Shown here one piece after another: positions 44,040-54,529 of a stretch of DNA of 64,000 nucleotides; the stretch's first letter is position 1; each line of letters begins with the position of its first letter. The notes under the pieces are model-generated. The model worked only from the letters and a program-made list of their open reading frames with translations. It ran no database searches and was not told where the DNA came from. A program made the position numbers and the translations under genes. Origin of the DNA: Wyeomyia smithii (lineage: Eukaryota > Arthropoda > Insecta > Diptera > Culicidae); the NCBI RefSeq assembly GCF_029784165.1, contig NC_073696.1, forward strand, positions 182,793,998-182,857,997, given 5' to 3'.

Positions 44040-44813
44040 CACAGTGTTTTATTTTGCCGTTTTCGTGCGATTAATTAAATAGCGTTTCAAATGTGAGATT
44101 ATTCCCATAATGTATGTTCGGTAAAGTTTCAAGATATTCAAAAATACATCTTTAAATGTAGGAATATGAGTGATCAATCCACCTAAATTTATTTTCTTAA
44201 CAGATAGAGATAGACGCATGGTGTCTTCGCAAAATTTTAGGTGATCTCAAAACAATAAACTCTTATATATTACGAGCAACATAAAGTTTTCTATGAGGAG
44301 GTCCTGAAAATCACAACTTTCGTTATAATTTTTTTCTCAGATTTTTCCGAATTTTCAAACCTTCCACAAAGTTATCAGTCATCCCAATATGCATGTTTAT
44401 GCTGAACATTAATATATTTTATCTCCCAAAATAAAAAAGTTATTTGACATATTTCGATATTTTTGGGGATACTTTCACCTCAACCATCTTAAAATTACGC
44501 AATTTTACGCACGTGGCAGTTTCATACGATGAAGTAACTATCCTTTGACTTTCAATTAAAGGTACACACTTTGGTATGTAAGAGTATGTAAGCAGCCTTT
44601 TCGCCTGTTTTTCAAAGCTATTCGGTGCCGATTTTTGTATACGAAAATTTAAAAATAAAGCAGTATTTAGTTTCGAAAGTGGCCTTAACGATCCTGAGCT
44701 AAACATACATGCATGCTTTGATATGGTTACAAAACATGAAGAAAATGTCAGAAATAGATTAACTAAAAATTGAATTTTTTCTTATATTCAGTTATATATT
44801 CAGTATTGTAAGC
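44040..44813 (+). repeat. Left inverted arm of Transib-like element
   Basis: This pairs with 45562-46361 in opposite orientation over its whole length, from CACAGTG to CAGTATTGTAAGC. It is AT-rich and non-coding. Confidence 0.9.
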
Positions 44814-44814
44814 A

Positions 44815-45535
44815 TATATTGACATTCCAAATCGCTACCCGTCAAATGAGTTGGCATTTGCGACGGGAATGAAGCTTCGGGAAGAGAAGCAAACGGAGGC
44901 GGCTGAGCTGATAAATGAAGCTACCCAAACAACTCCTTCTCGATTAACCAGAATTAGGGATTCCTGGAGTAGAGCAGAAAGTCACCCAATCTATAGCTAT
45001 ACGGATGTGGAAGCTCAGGCACTCATGGTGGAAAGCGATTTGTCAGTCTCGCAGTACAACAATACCCAGTAAGGCGCAAAAAAACGAAATGCAAATATTT
45101 ATCCCCCTTACTATAGAATGCTAATTGCTAGAAAGAGTTGCTATCCAGCGGATGAATTTGTCGTTATATCGGAAACAGAGATTTAAATCAAACTGCAACA
45201 TTTACTTGACTTAACAGCCGAGCGTATCATCGAGGTGAACGAAGGGAAATTAATCAATCTCACGGATGCAGAGTTTTTGTATATGGAGATGACGGTGGAA
45301 TATGGGATCTGCCGTCCATCCGGGAATCCGGAGTATAATCAAATCTTCGAGAATGATGATGGAACAAAAACCGAGGCGAGCATTTTAATGTCCTAACTTG
45401 TTCCAATTAGAGCTGCTTCGAAGCATCACGCACTTTTCCAAAATCCACGTCCATCATTTACATTAAAACATGTTCGGAAGACGCGAAATCTCTGCTCGCT
45501 CCTTTTGAAATCGGGGAAGAAGAATAAATTGAATT
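44815..45535 (+). pseudogene. Transib/RAG1-like transposase remnant
   Basis: The plus strand reads SNELAFATGMKLREEKQTEA, SRLTRIRDSW and, to 45072, a first frame. After a stop it continues YPPYYRMLIARKSCYPADEF, LQHLLDLTAERIIEVNEGKL, VEYGICRPSGNPEYNQIFEN and a short FQNPRPS block, then LLAPFEIGEEE in another frame. The order YP..RKSCYP / LQHLLD.TAERI / G..G.S.YNQ / NPRPS recalls what I remember of Transib-type transposases related to RAG1. In that comparison the catalytic Asp block (about G-x-DG) has become GICRPSG, so an active-site Asp may be lost. The N- and C-termini are missing. Confidence 0.5.
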
Positions 45536-45561
45536 CGAAAAAAGCTACTATTTGCATCCAC

Positions 45562-46361
45562 GCTTACAATACTGAATATATAACTGAATATAAGAAAAAA
45601 CTCAATTTTTAGTTAATCTATTTTCAAACATTTTCTCCATTTTTTGTAACCTCATTCAACATGCATGCATGTTTAGCTCAAGATCGGTCGGAGCCACTTT
45701 CGAAACTCAAAACTGCTTTATTTTTAAATTTTTGTATATAAAAATCGGCACCAAATAGCTTTGAAAAACATGCGAAAAGGCTGCTTACATACTCTTACAT
45801 ACCAAAGTGTGTACCTTTAATTGAAAGTCAAAGGATAGTTATTTCATCGTATGAAACTGCCACGTGCGTGAAATTGCGTAATTTTGAGATGGTTGAGTTG
45901 AAAGTATCCCCCAAAATATCGTAATATGTCAAATAACTTTTTTATTTTGGGAGATAAAGCATAAACATGCATATTGGGATGACTGATAACTTCGTAGAAG
46001 GTTTGAAAATTCGAAAAAATCTGAGAAAAAAGTTATAAAGAAAATTGTGATTCTCAGGACCTCTTCATAGAAAACTTTATGTTGCTCGTAATATATAAAA
46101 GATAGAAACATGATGTCCTCGGCAAAGTTTATTGTTTTGAGATCACCTAAAATCTTGCCGAAGACACCATGCGTCTATCTCAATCTGATAAAAAAATAAA
46201 TTTTCTATCTCACTTTTAGGTGGATTGATCACTCATCTTCTTACATCTAAAGATGTATTTTTAAATATCTTGAAACTTCACCGAACATACATTATGGGTA
46301 TAATCAACATTTGGAACGCTATTTAATTAATCGCACGAAAACTGCAAAATAAAACACTGTG
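45562..46361 (-). repeat. Right inverted arm of Transib-like element
   Basis: Reverse-complement partner of 44040-44813, ending in CACTGTG. It carries a few extra bases relative to the left arm. Confidence 0.9.
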
Positions 46362-46366
46362 CAACG

Positions 46367-47755
46367 CTGGCCGTTGCTATTTTGGAAAGCCACCGATTTC
46401 CACACCGGCGTTGCTTTTGAGGATTACGAATACTGCTATTTCTTTTTAACACCGGCACTTGCCAAATTCTGAAGATCTATCATGCGCTGGCAAATTGTTT
46501 GTTTGTGTCTTATTTTCCAGCATTTCGCGGAACAAATGCTCTTATACGCAACAAGGAAAAGGATTTTTTGAAAGACTCGATGCGGCTCTCAGCTTGGAAA
46601 ACGGCCAAATATTGACCACCATGCTGAGGAAGGTACCATCCGGCTTTTTAACTTTTTTTTTCGGAAACACCGGTCAATATCGATGACCAATTCCAACGCC
46701 GCTTTTGAATGCGTCGTAGGTTGTTTTTTTAAATCGAAACAGCGGTAGAGGAGAAAAAAAAATCAAAACACTATACAAAATGTTTCACTGCACGAAAAAA
46801 CACCCTGTGCCAAATTTCAACTCAATCAGACTCAAAATGGGACGGCGCAAAGCGATAGAAGTTTGACCGTTTGAAATCCGAAAAATCACTCTTTTCTTCC
46901 TTTTCGTAAAAATTACGAGAATGCTTTCGTAAATCCTGTCATATAGAGTTTGCGCTCGCTGGTTCACACCGACAGCTGCGTCCTATAACGTACGGACGAA
47001 CACATACGATTCGCATAGATTCTCTAGGATTCCTCACATTGGATTCGTGAGCGTCCTTGAAAGGATTCCTGAAAAAAGAATCCTCAGGAATGCCCTGTAT
47101 ATGGCTCTAGGATTCTTGAATAAGAATCGTGAGTGGGAAACCTCCGTATTGTGTCACCGTTCCGTCACCGAGTTAAAGGTACTCAGGATTCTCTGCGTGT
47201 TAGTAAGGGGTGTTTAACCAAGCGGGGCAAAGCGCTTCGTCTTCCATGGTTCAAAAATTATGTCCGCATTTCGAAACACTCATTATTTTCATTATATTAG
47301 GACGTTAGATTGTCGCGAGATTGTCGTCGAAAGGCAAGCGAAATAAATAATAATAATAATAAAGTATTATTTTTCATCATTTATTTGAATGCAAGTTACA
47401 AACGTCATAACTTGCACACAAACTTTGATCAAAGATATTTCTTTTTTTTTGCATCTCGGTGTTTTTTATTTTTTGCTAACTTTGATAACCTTGGACATAA
47501 AAAGAATTCGAAATTTGTATCAGCCTTATTAAGAACATTCATTAACGAGCACAAAAAAACAATTTTATGTTTCATCAAATAGCAACGATTTGGCTCGTTG
47601 CTGTCGCGTTGCCAAATTTAATAACTCGCTGTTACCCGAGGTGAGAATTGTTGTTTCCCCAACCAACATAGCAACGCTTGGTGCGGTGGCCGCGTTATGG
47701 TAGGAGTTGCCAAACTAGCTTAAGAAACTTCAATTTTGCCACTGGTGGGCTTGCT
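46367..47755. other. Unassigned remainder of the composite insertion
   Basis: No gene recognised. There are several AGGATTC/GAATCC motifs around 47020-47190 and an (AAT)n run near 47343. A repeat at 47322-47527 has an inverted partner at 56440. Confidence 0.4.
47322..47527 (+). repeat. Dispersed repeat, partner of 56440-56655
   Basis: About 205 bp from GTCGTCGAAAGGCAAGCG through an (AAT)n run to GTATCAGCCTT. The reverse complement, with a few changes and indels, lies at 56440-56655. It is probably a MITE or the end of a larger element. Confidence 0.8.
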
Positions 47756-48354
47756 CTTAGCCTCACATCTACACTCCTGAAGGTAATGAAGAAAATTGCA
47801 TTTAGCTATATCCGCATTGAGTTCCTCAAGGAGTCACTACTACACAGAGATCAACACGCTTACCAACCTGGTTATTCGACGGAAATTGCTTTTCATGGCA
47901 TAGTGACTCTTATCAAAAAGTCGCTGAACTATCAACAAAAATATAAGCTTTTCTTGATATTGAAGACGCTTTTGACAGTATATCCTATGCTTCGATCAAT
48001 ACAGCACGTCTGAAGGGGAGAGTTGACCAAGACTTACTTACGCTGCCTTCGTATGATGGCCGAAGGTAAATGAAGTCACGGCCAAGCAAATAAATAAAGC
48101 TCAAAGACTGGCCTGTCTCTTCGTTACCAGCGTCATGCATACCACACCAATGCAATGGCAGCTTAAGGTGATTGAAACAAATCGCCGTATGTGGAGCAGA
48201 GATGGTCCTGTACTTCCAACAAACATCATCTACTTTTATACAAATGGTTCCAAAATAGGATCCAATACTGGTTCTGGAGTTTACGGACCTAGCGTTAAGG
48301 AAACTATTTCAATGCCTATATGGCTCACCGTCTTCAAAGTAAAAGTGTATGCTA
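47756..48354 (+). pseudogene. LOA-type LINE copy 2, segment 2
   Basis: RT blocks SLTSTLLKVMKKIAFSYIRI, RDQHAYQPGYSTEIAFHGIV and TLIKKSLNYQQKYK match 31200-31400 of copy 1. The reading then jumps to the region equivalent to 32060-32170 (TYAAF..PKVNEVTAKQINKA), showing an internal deletion near 48015. It then reaches RNase H (IIYFYTNGSKIGSNTGSGVY, WLTVFKVKVYAI), where a mariner-type element is inserted at 48355. Confidence 0.72.
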
Positions 48355-48507
48355 TAAAGGGTGTCCACGATGAAATTGCTACACCATGAAATTGCTCTAA
48401 CTTTTTAACCGTTGGGTAGAATTTAATGGAAATTTGGGTGGATTTAGTTCATAGTGCGTTATTTACATCCTGCAAGTTTTAAAGTCCTGTGATCAAAACT
48501 CGCGGAA

Positions 48508-50460
48508 ATGAAGTTTAAAGAACAGCTCGTGCGTGATAAAATCTTGCGCATTCATCACGAAAACAAGTATCTCTCGCACCGTTCCATCGCTAAAACATTG
48601 GGAATCGCGAATTCCACGGTGTCGCGAGTGATTAAGCGGTACGAGGAACGATTGACCACCGATCGGAAGCCCAGAAGTGAAGGAAAAAGTATTCCATACA
48701 ACACCAAAAATCACAACCGCGTAGTTGGGGCCTTCAACCGAAACCCGAACGCCTCCGTTCGGGATGTGGCTAAGAAGCTGCACCTAAGCCGAAGTTTTGT
48801 CCAGAAGGCCAAAACTAAGGCTGAGCTCCGAACGTTCAAGGTACAAAAGGCCCCTAATCGTGACGAGAAGCAGACCAAGTCCGCCAAAACCCGTGCCAGG
48901 AAGTTGTACCTCAACATGCTGACGAAAGTTGAATGCTGCATCATGGACGACGAAACATATGTGAAGGCCGACTTCAAACAGATCCCCGGCAACCTGTTTT
49001 TCACGGCCAAGGATAAGTTCAGCGCTCCGGAGCATGTCCGCACTCGGAAAATGTCCAAATTTGCGAAGAAATTCCTGGTTTGGCAAGCCATCTGCACGTG
49101 CGGGAAGCGGAGTGCACCTTTCATGACTCAGGACACGATGAACGGACAGGTGTACATGAAAGAGTGCCTCCAGAAGCGGCTGCTTCCTCTCCTGAAGGTC
49201 CACAACGTACCAACAATCTTCTTGCCGGATTTGGTCTCATGCCACTACTCCAAGGACATGCTGAAGTGGTATGGGGACAATGAGGTCAATTTTTTTTAAC
49301 TCTAATATTTATTTAGGCCCAACCGCGAAGCATAATTGGGCCGAATGTCTTTTTGGAGTAGGGAAAAGCCAGCTTGAGTAGAGCCTGTATCCCGACTGCT
49401 CCTCCTCAAACAGGCATAAAAACCCTCTCATGTTTTCTCTTTAAAAATACAATTAAAAAATACAAAATTATTACAACTTAAAACTAATATGCACATCCAT
49501 CTATATCTATCTATATAATAAACGATCTATCTATATGATTATGTAATATAATTGCGGAAAACGAGTCCTTGTCTCTTGGGAATCATAACCTAAGATGAAA
49601 ATTAGAGAGAGAAACAAAGATTAGTATTATCCTCAAAGATCTACATATAGGTAAAGGGACAGAGGGAAACAGAGAAAAAAAGCGAACTTAGATACGATAA
49701 TTTATGTCTTTTATGAATTGGTAAACATGGGTGAGAAAACTAATATCATTGCTGGCAAGTGCATCCCGAACTTGCATTACAGATGATGCATTCCGTTCCC
49801 GGAGGGAATCGAAAAGTTTTTTCCTTGCTCTGTAGTATTTAGAGCATACAAAGACTACATGTTTTATATCTTCGTACCCTCCACATTCTCAAAGGTTGAT
49901 ATCGACTATTCATATTCGATAGGGGTGGGCATTTGCAATGTAATGGTTTGACATTAGGCGTGAAATAACTCGTATAAAATCCCGAGTTAAATCGAGGCCT
50001 TTAAACCATGATTTCGTAGACACTTTGAGCGAGATGGAATGCATCCATCGCCCCAAATCGCCAGAATCCTATTTTTCCTGCCAGTTTGACAGAGCCAGTT
50101 GTAGGGGCAGATAAAAATACTCGGTATAGGTGATCGGTCTTTCGAATACATCTCCTTCTATGGCACCCCTTTTTTGCTAATAAATCAGCTTCTTCATTAC
50201 CTGGGATTGAACAATGAGAGGGAACCCACACAAAGCAGAAATGAGGTCAATTTCGTGCCGAAAATGTTCAACCCTCCCAACACTCCGGAGCTCCGCCCAA
50301 TCGAAAAGTACTAGACGATTATGAAGCAGCACCTTCTTAAACAACTTAAGGTAGTGAAGTCGAAGAACTGAAGAAAGTATGGGTTAACATGCAAAAAAAC
50401 GGTTGATTCACAGGTTGTGCACAATCTTATGGCCGGGATTAAGGCCAAGGTGCGGGCATT
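48508..50460 (+). pseudogene. ITmD37E-type transposase, interrupted
   Basis: ATG 48508 opens a transposase with an N-terminal helix-turn-helix (HRSIAKTLGIANSTVSRVI), a second one (ASVRDVAKKLHLSRSFVQKA) and the catalytic Asp in CCIMDDETYVKADF. The second Asp is in FLPDLVSCHYS. The frame is cut after about 260 codons by the LINE insertion and resumes at 50240. Counting across the insertion site, 37 residues lie between the second Asp and the Glu of LRPIEKY, the D37E signature seen in mosquito elements. After LRPIEKY there is a TAG where Trp is usual, and later stops. Inactive. Confidence 0.88.
49293..50239 (-). mobile_element. 5'-truncated I-clade LINE fragment (minus)
   Basis: Flanked by exact 14-bp duplications AATGAGGTCAATTT (49279-49292 and 50240-50253), with the A-tail seen as T at the low end. 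The minus strand encodes the end of RNase H (WVPSHCSIPGNEEADLLAKK), then after a shift a Cys/His terminus (CGGYEDIKHVVFVCSKYYRA) and the final FLTHVYQFIKDINYRI before a stop near 49685. A 390-bp 3' UTR follows. It belongs to a different I-clade family from 34044. Confidence 0.88.
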
Positions 50461-50612
50461 TGCGTATGGACTATAAATAAAATACGAGTAAAATGGTAAA
50501 ATGAAGTTCAATAGTTATTTTTCAATCCCTGAAAATTTGATGGCAACCGGATAAAAACTCAAATTTTGCGAATCAATTTTGTGTGTGGCAATTTTATCGT
50601 GGACACCCTTTA

Positions 50613-51170
50613 CTCATCTGCTCCAAGATATATAATAAAAGTAACTAAAGGCATGCGAAAATCGGCATCAGCTCGGACAGGCAAGCTGGACTACTGGCAC
50701 TTGAGTCCGCAAAATGTGCGTCCTAATTATTTTGGGAGTGCACAAAACTGTTGTACTAACAGAACCAAGTTCTTTTGTACTGGGTACGTGGACACTGTGG
50801 TATCATGGGCAATAAAAAGGCTGCCTGCCTTGCAAGACAAAGATCAGCATAGTAGTTTGTTGGACCTGAGCAACTTCTGCGTACCTCCAAATCTACCGTT
50901 AAGTGCGAACCTATAACATGCGAATCGCTGAAAATAGATAACCGCTGAAAATAGATAACCGCTGAAACAACACAGAGAGCTACAGATAAGCTGAACTATT
51001 TTTCTCTCCAAACCCTGCTATAAGCAAGGGGCTTCTCGGTATCAAACGTGGTGAGCTACGTCTCTACCCGGAAGTTATTACCGAACACTGCCTTGCTTTT
51101 TATCACCTACAGAACATCGGTATTGTTCTAACGTATCAGAAGGTTGATTTACATGGTTTCCCTATATAGC
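50613..51170 (+). pseudogene. LOA-type LINE copy 2, segment 3
   Basis: After the transposon the LOA reading resumes: RHAKIGISSDRQAGLLALES matches the RNase H of copy 1 at 32560, followed by GHCGIMGNKKAACLARQ and a C-terminal stretch with YRTLPCFLSPTEHRYC-like blocks that match 32960-33020. A 17-bp repeat, CGCTGAAAATAGATAAC, occurs twice near 50930-50965. Many stops. Confidence 0.7.
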
Positions 51171-51174
51171 AGAC

Positions 51175-51985
51175 ACAACCAGGGCTGATATTTGATGACA
51201 CTTTTGAGTGAAAGTGAAAAAAAGCATCCATCAACGTTATTTTTTTACAATCCTTCCAGAGTTCTCCCTTCCAGCTGTTTGCATGGAAGTGAACTGTCAA
51301 AACACCTCATTATATTTCATGCGATGGAAGCAAGACAACAAAATCTGTTTATCTGTTAACAAAGATTGTCAAGGCATCGGTCAGTATCAGTGAAAAAGTG
51401 TTCCGGTGAGGTTCATTTTGGTTGAGTGGACTGTTTGTTTTTCTTTTTCGTCTTGAAGTGAAGATCATTTGGTTGGATTTGTCGTCAAATTTTATTCTGT
51501 AACCGTGAACGATGCGCGCGATCTATTTCATCTGAGTATAACAGCACGTAACTAGGACGAAAATCCAGTGTATCTGAAAGAGTGCTGCGATCATTGGAAG
51601 TGAAAATTGAAAATGATTTGCTGTAATTTTCGAAGAACTTTGCTGGGGAAAATGACTTTTATCAGCACTGGACACAACTAACACTCAGATCACGGTGATA
51701 ATTAGACACAATTGTAATATTACCTCATGTTTATTTCATGTTTGTTTCATAGTGCTTAATATAGCCAAAAGAGCGCTGTATAACTTTGATATAACTAGTT
51801 TTGTTACTTGGAGTTTGTTTATTGTTCCTCTTCGGGTTCATCTTTTGGACAGTTCGAAAATTTGATATCTTAACATTAGAACTTTGATTACTTGCTTTAC
51901 TTTTATGGCAATAGGTCGTTAACGACCCATTGCCGCATATAGAACACGTCTTCACATTATTCGATCTAGGGCTAGTCTCTTCCAT
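51175..51985. other. Unassigned sequence
   Basis: No gene or repeat recognised between the end of LOA copy 2 and the end of RTE-like copy B. A minus-strand frame at 51731-51985 reads CSICGNGSLTTYCHKSK, a CxxC-like motif, but lacks further support. Confidence 0.4.
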
Positions 51986-51989
51986 TCGC

Positions 51990-52306
51990 TCCTAACCTGT
52001 TGTATTTTACCATCTGCGTATTGGTATACACGATATACCTCGTGGATAATGCGCTTATACAACATTCCATTCTTCAGTTTACCGCTAAGTATTGAACGCA
52101 GGATCTTACGCTTAAAGACTTAAAGAGCTCGCTGATCGGGCACACTCATGACCATAGAGTACAGCTAGGAGAATCAGTGTCCTGTAGATCGAAAATTTCG
52201 TAAGGACATGTACGTTAGCCTTGAAAGGTCTTCTTTGTGGCTGCTATCCATCCCCCCACTTCGCGGCTAATATTGTTGTCGAACATCACTAGAGTATCAA
52301 CTTTCA
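51990..52306 (-). pseudogene. RTE-like LINE, C-terminal fragment (copy B)
   Basis: The minus strand reads VDTLVMFDNNISREVGGWIAAT followed by weak blocks. It matches the thumb region of copy A (RRIVAVGQAFYG). It continues, beyond the MITE at 52307-53292, to 53293-54520. Confidence 0.58.
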
Positions 52307-53292
52307 CTACACGCTCGTCAAATTTAACTCTAAACTGAGTGAGATGTCACTCACTTTCGTTAAAAGAGAACCTACTCTGAACAGAGTTTTTATAATATTA
52401 CTCATTTATGGGTAGAGTCACCATGTGTCAGAAATTGAGTAGAAATTACCCTCTTCTTAAAAACCGCTTTGGAATGAAACTGAGTAAAAGCTACTCAGGT
52501 TGCTTGTTGAAAAAATCTCCTTGTTGATAACTACGAACAGTTGGCCTGCTTGAAAAGGTTTGGCAACTTAAACAGCAGTTTGTATGTTTTACTCGTGTTT
52601 AAGCTGTGCGATTCCCGAAAATGCATTTTAAGTTCGTTGATATATCCGGGAATTATTTTACCGCACGAAGGGATATGACAGCGGAGGCCCTACAATAATT
52701 TTGTTAATATAATAATGTTACTACTAAATATTTTGAGCTATTACCTCTTAATTTATGAAATGATTCTAGACACTTGCTCCATTCTTTTAGATTCTTTCTC
52801 GACTAACTTGGTCCAACAAATAAAAAAAAAAAACTTTTTTTTTAACAACGATACAACACGTTTTTCTAAACAACAACATCTTTTTAGCGTAATGTTTTAA
52901 AATGTTTTCAATACCACTCAGAAAAGAGTAAAGCAGAAAATTATGACAATCTGAGTAACTGTCACTCAATTCGGTAAACGAAACTCACTCAATTTTTGAC
53001 GTTTTAATAGACAATGACCCTCCCAGCTGGTCTCGAGGTACGATGCTGGCCTAACAAGCCAGTCGTTGTAGGTTCGAGTCTCGGCTCGGGAGAGACTGTT
53101 ACTGTCAGTAGGATCGTAGCGCTAGCCCCGCAATTGTCCTGTATACTTTACAGTTTGCTGCGAAGTCTGTGTATAATAAAACAGAAGGTCGAGTTCCGAA
53201 TCGGAATATAGCACCAAGGCTTTGCTTTTAATAGACAATGTAAAACTGAGTCAAAGTTGATCAATTTAGAGTAAAATTGAAGGAGCGTGTAG
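52307..53292. mobile_element. MITE with CTACACGCTC ends, containing a SINE
   Basis: Inverted ends CTACACGCTCGTCAAATTTA and (reverse complement) CTACACGCTCCTTCAATTTT enclose 986 bp, 224 bp of which are a SINE and its duplicated target. Many ACTGAGT/ACTCAATT motifs lie inside. The flanks read TGAATACT and TGAAAGTT on the minus strand, a possible degraded 8-bp duplication. No coding capacity. It splits RTE-like copy B. Confidence 0.62.
53017..53225 (+). mobile_element. tRNA-derived SINE, plus orientation
   Basis: The element is 209 bp between exact 15-bp duplications TTTTAATAGACAATG (53002-53016, 53226-53240). The 5' part folds as a tRNA-like cloverleaf with an AAC triplet in anticodon position (GCTGGCCTAACAAGCCAGT), an A-box-like stretch and a B-box-like GGTTCGAGTCT. 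The 3' part ends ATAGCACCAAGGCTTTGC. The acceptor stem pairs poorly, so this is a SINE head and not a tRNA gene. I associate this sequence type with Aedes genomes. Confidence 0.9.
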
Positions 53293-54520
53293 AGTATTCA
53301 TCGACTATGTCTATCTCAGTACCAAGAATCGACGAACTTTCCCGCTTTTAACCAGCCACCATAGGTGAATATGCTCTTTCCCTTTCAAAAGGCACGAATA
53401 CCTTTTTTTTTTCTTCGAGAGAGTGGTACCGCTTCTTTGCACGCCAGCTCTCTGTGTTACACTTTCCAAGGCAATGTTAAACTACAGGTTCCTTGCCATT
53501 CCTCTCTTAACGTATGGTGAAAAACCGTCAAGAGTGGCACGAATCGGCTTGATAATTTTTGCTGGGAAACCATGTTCAAACATAATCTGCTATAACTCGT
53601 TCATTTTAAGTTTACTTCTCAAAACTTGTCAAAGTTTTGAATAAAAGTCTCAAGGTCCGTTGTAGACCGCCCTGCCCAACTTGCAATGACCTTAGTCTAT
53701 GAAACATGCCTCAGAGTCAGTTTTACACAAGGGAAACTTCACGAGTTACTGGAAAATGTTTGTCAGAGTGATTCATACGTATTACAGCTTTTATTTTTCA
53801 GCTCACTACCTCCCACTTTATTATATCTCGTTTCGTTTCCGTTCTGCTTCCAGCATCTACCAGGTTTTCCGCGCGTTTTCAATCTTAAACCGCGGGGCTC
53901 TGGGAATAGGCGCAGAATTTTGAAGTTTACTAAAGCCACACACTCTTCGATTTTTTATGTTATTACTACTGGACTTCGGCTAGGATTACCAGCTTATCTT
54001 TGGAAGGTGCGTTGGAGGTGAGACAACAACATCGTTAACCAATCTAGCAATGCTTATAAAATTGAGGAATGTTATGCCTCGATAATTGCTGTCGGTAGCC
54101 GTTTTTAGAGACTGGGAAAATTGAACCTGTCCTACAATTCTGTTGGTAGTTTGTCTTCAGCCAAAAGTTTCAGGATGATCCGATGGGTTGCACGCAATAG
54201 CTGTTCACTCGCAGCTTTGAGCAGTTCGGCTAGAAGACTGTCTTTTTCAATTGCTTTGTGGATTTTGGCTTTTCATAAGCTACTCTAGCCTTGTCCAATC
54301 TTTGCGGTCCACAACTTGTTCATCCTCCTCTATTTCTCTCCTGTTTCTGTCGCCGGTTTTATCCTCTTCGAAGTTTAACAACACCAAGCATGACCACTAT
54401 TGTCTCATCGGTTATCAGGTTCCTTTCCTTATCATTTCATACGGCAGGGATTGGCACAGTCCGGTTCCTGATTCCATTTACCACTTTATTGACACTTCTC
54501 GTATCGTGCCTGGTTGTTCA
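53293..54520 (-). pseudogene. RTE-like LINE, RT fragment (copy B)
   Basis: Minus-strand blocks in order: a NLITDETIV segment, AELLKAASEQLLRATHRIIL, KLLAEDKLPTEL, NYRGITFLNF, then EYGFPAKIIKPIRATLDGFS-like text, a FNIALES block and a VAGxKRESSSILGTEIDIVDE thumb segment. Frames shift repeatedly. It is the same family type as copy A (11550-16370) and the continuation of the endonuclease fragment at 55400-55900. Confidence 0.62.
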
Positions 54521-54529
54521 CAACCGTGA

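Larger units (their letters stand above)
44040..46361. mobile_element. Transib-like element with ~0.8-kb inverted repeats
   Basis: The ends are CACAGTGTTTTATTTTGC and its near-perfect reverse complement. CACAGTG is the heptamer shared by Transib transposon ends and RAG recombination signals. Flanks are CAACA (left) and CAACG (right), a 5-bp duplication with one mismatch, as expected for Transib. The inverted repeats run 44040-44813 and 45562-46361, unusually long. About 750 bp between them holds a transposase remnant. The duplicate arms differ by scattered substitutions and small indels. Confidence 0.72.
43993..47755. mobile_element. Composite insertion in LOA copy 2
   Basis: The LOA reading is interrupted here and resumes at 47756. 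CTTAG flanks both sides (43988-43992 and 47756-47760). The ends are weakly inverted (AGCGAGCGCATCGGTG versus AGCAAGCCCACCAGTG in reverse complement), which suggests a DNA element with a 5-bp duplication, but only tentatively. It contains the Transib element at 44040-46361 and a repeat copy at 47322-47527; the rest is unassigned. Confidence 0.5.
48357..50610. mobile_element. DD37E mariner-type transposon (ITmD37E-like)
   Basis: Inverted ends AAGGGTGTCCACGATGAAAT and the reverse complement of AAGGGTGTCCACGATAAAAT, flanked by TA on both sides (48355-48356, 50611-50612), mark an IS630-Tc1-mariner element. It carries one transposase gene, interrupted by an I-clade LINE fragment at 49293-50239. Without that insertion the element is about 1.3 kb, a normal size for the group. 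It sits inside RNase H of LOA copy 2, which resumes at 50613. Confidence 0.9.

Noticed and set aside
48711..49203. Minus-strand frames of 137 and 139 codons
   Set aside because: They are antisense shadows of the DD37E transposase.
53017..53090. tRNA gene with AAC anticodon
   Set aside because: The acceptor stem pairs poorly, and the segment is part of a 209-bp unit with 15-bp target duplications, so it is a SINE head.
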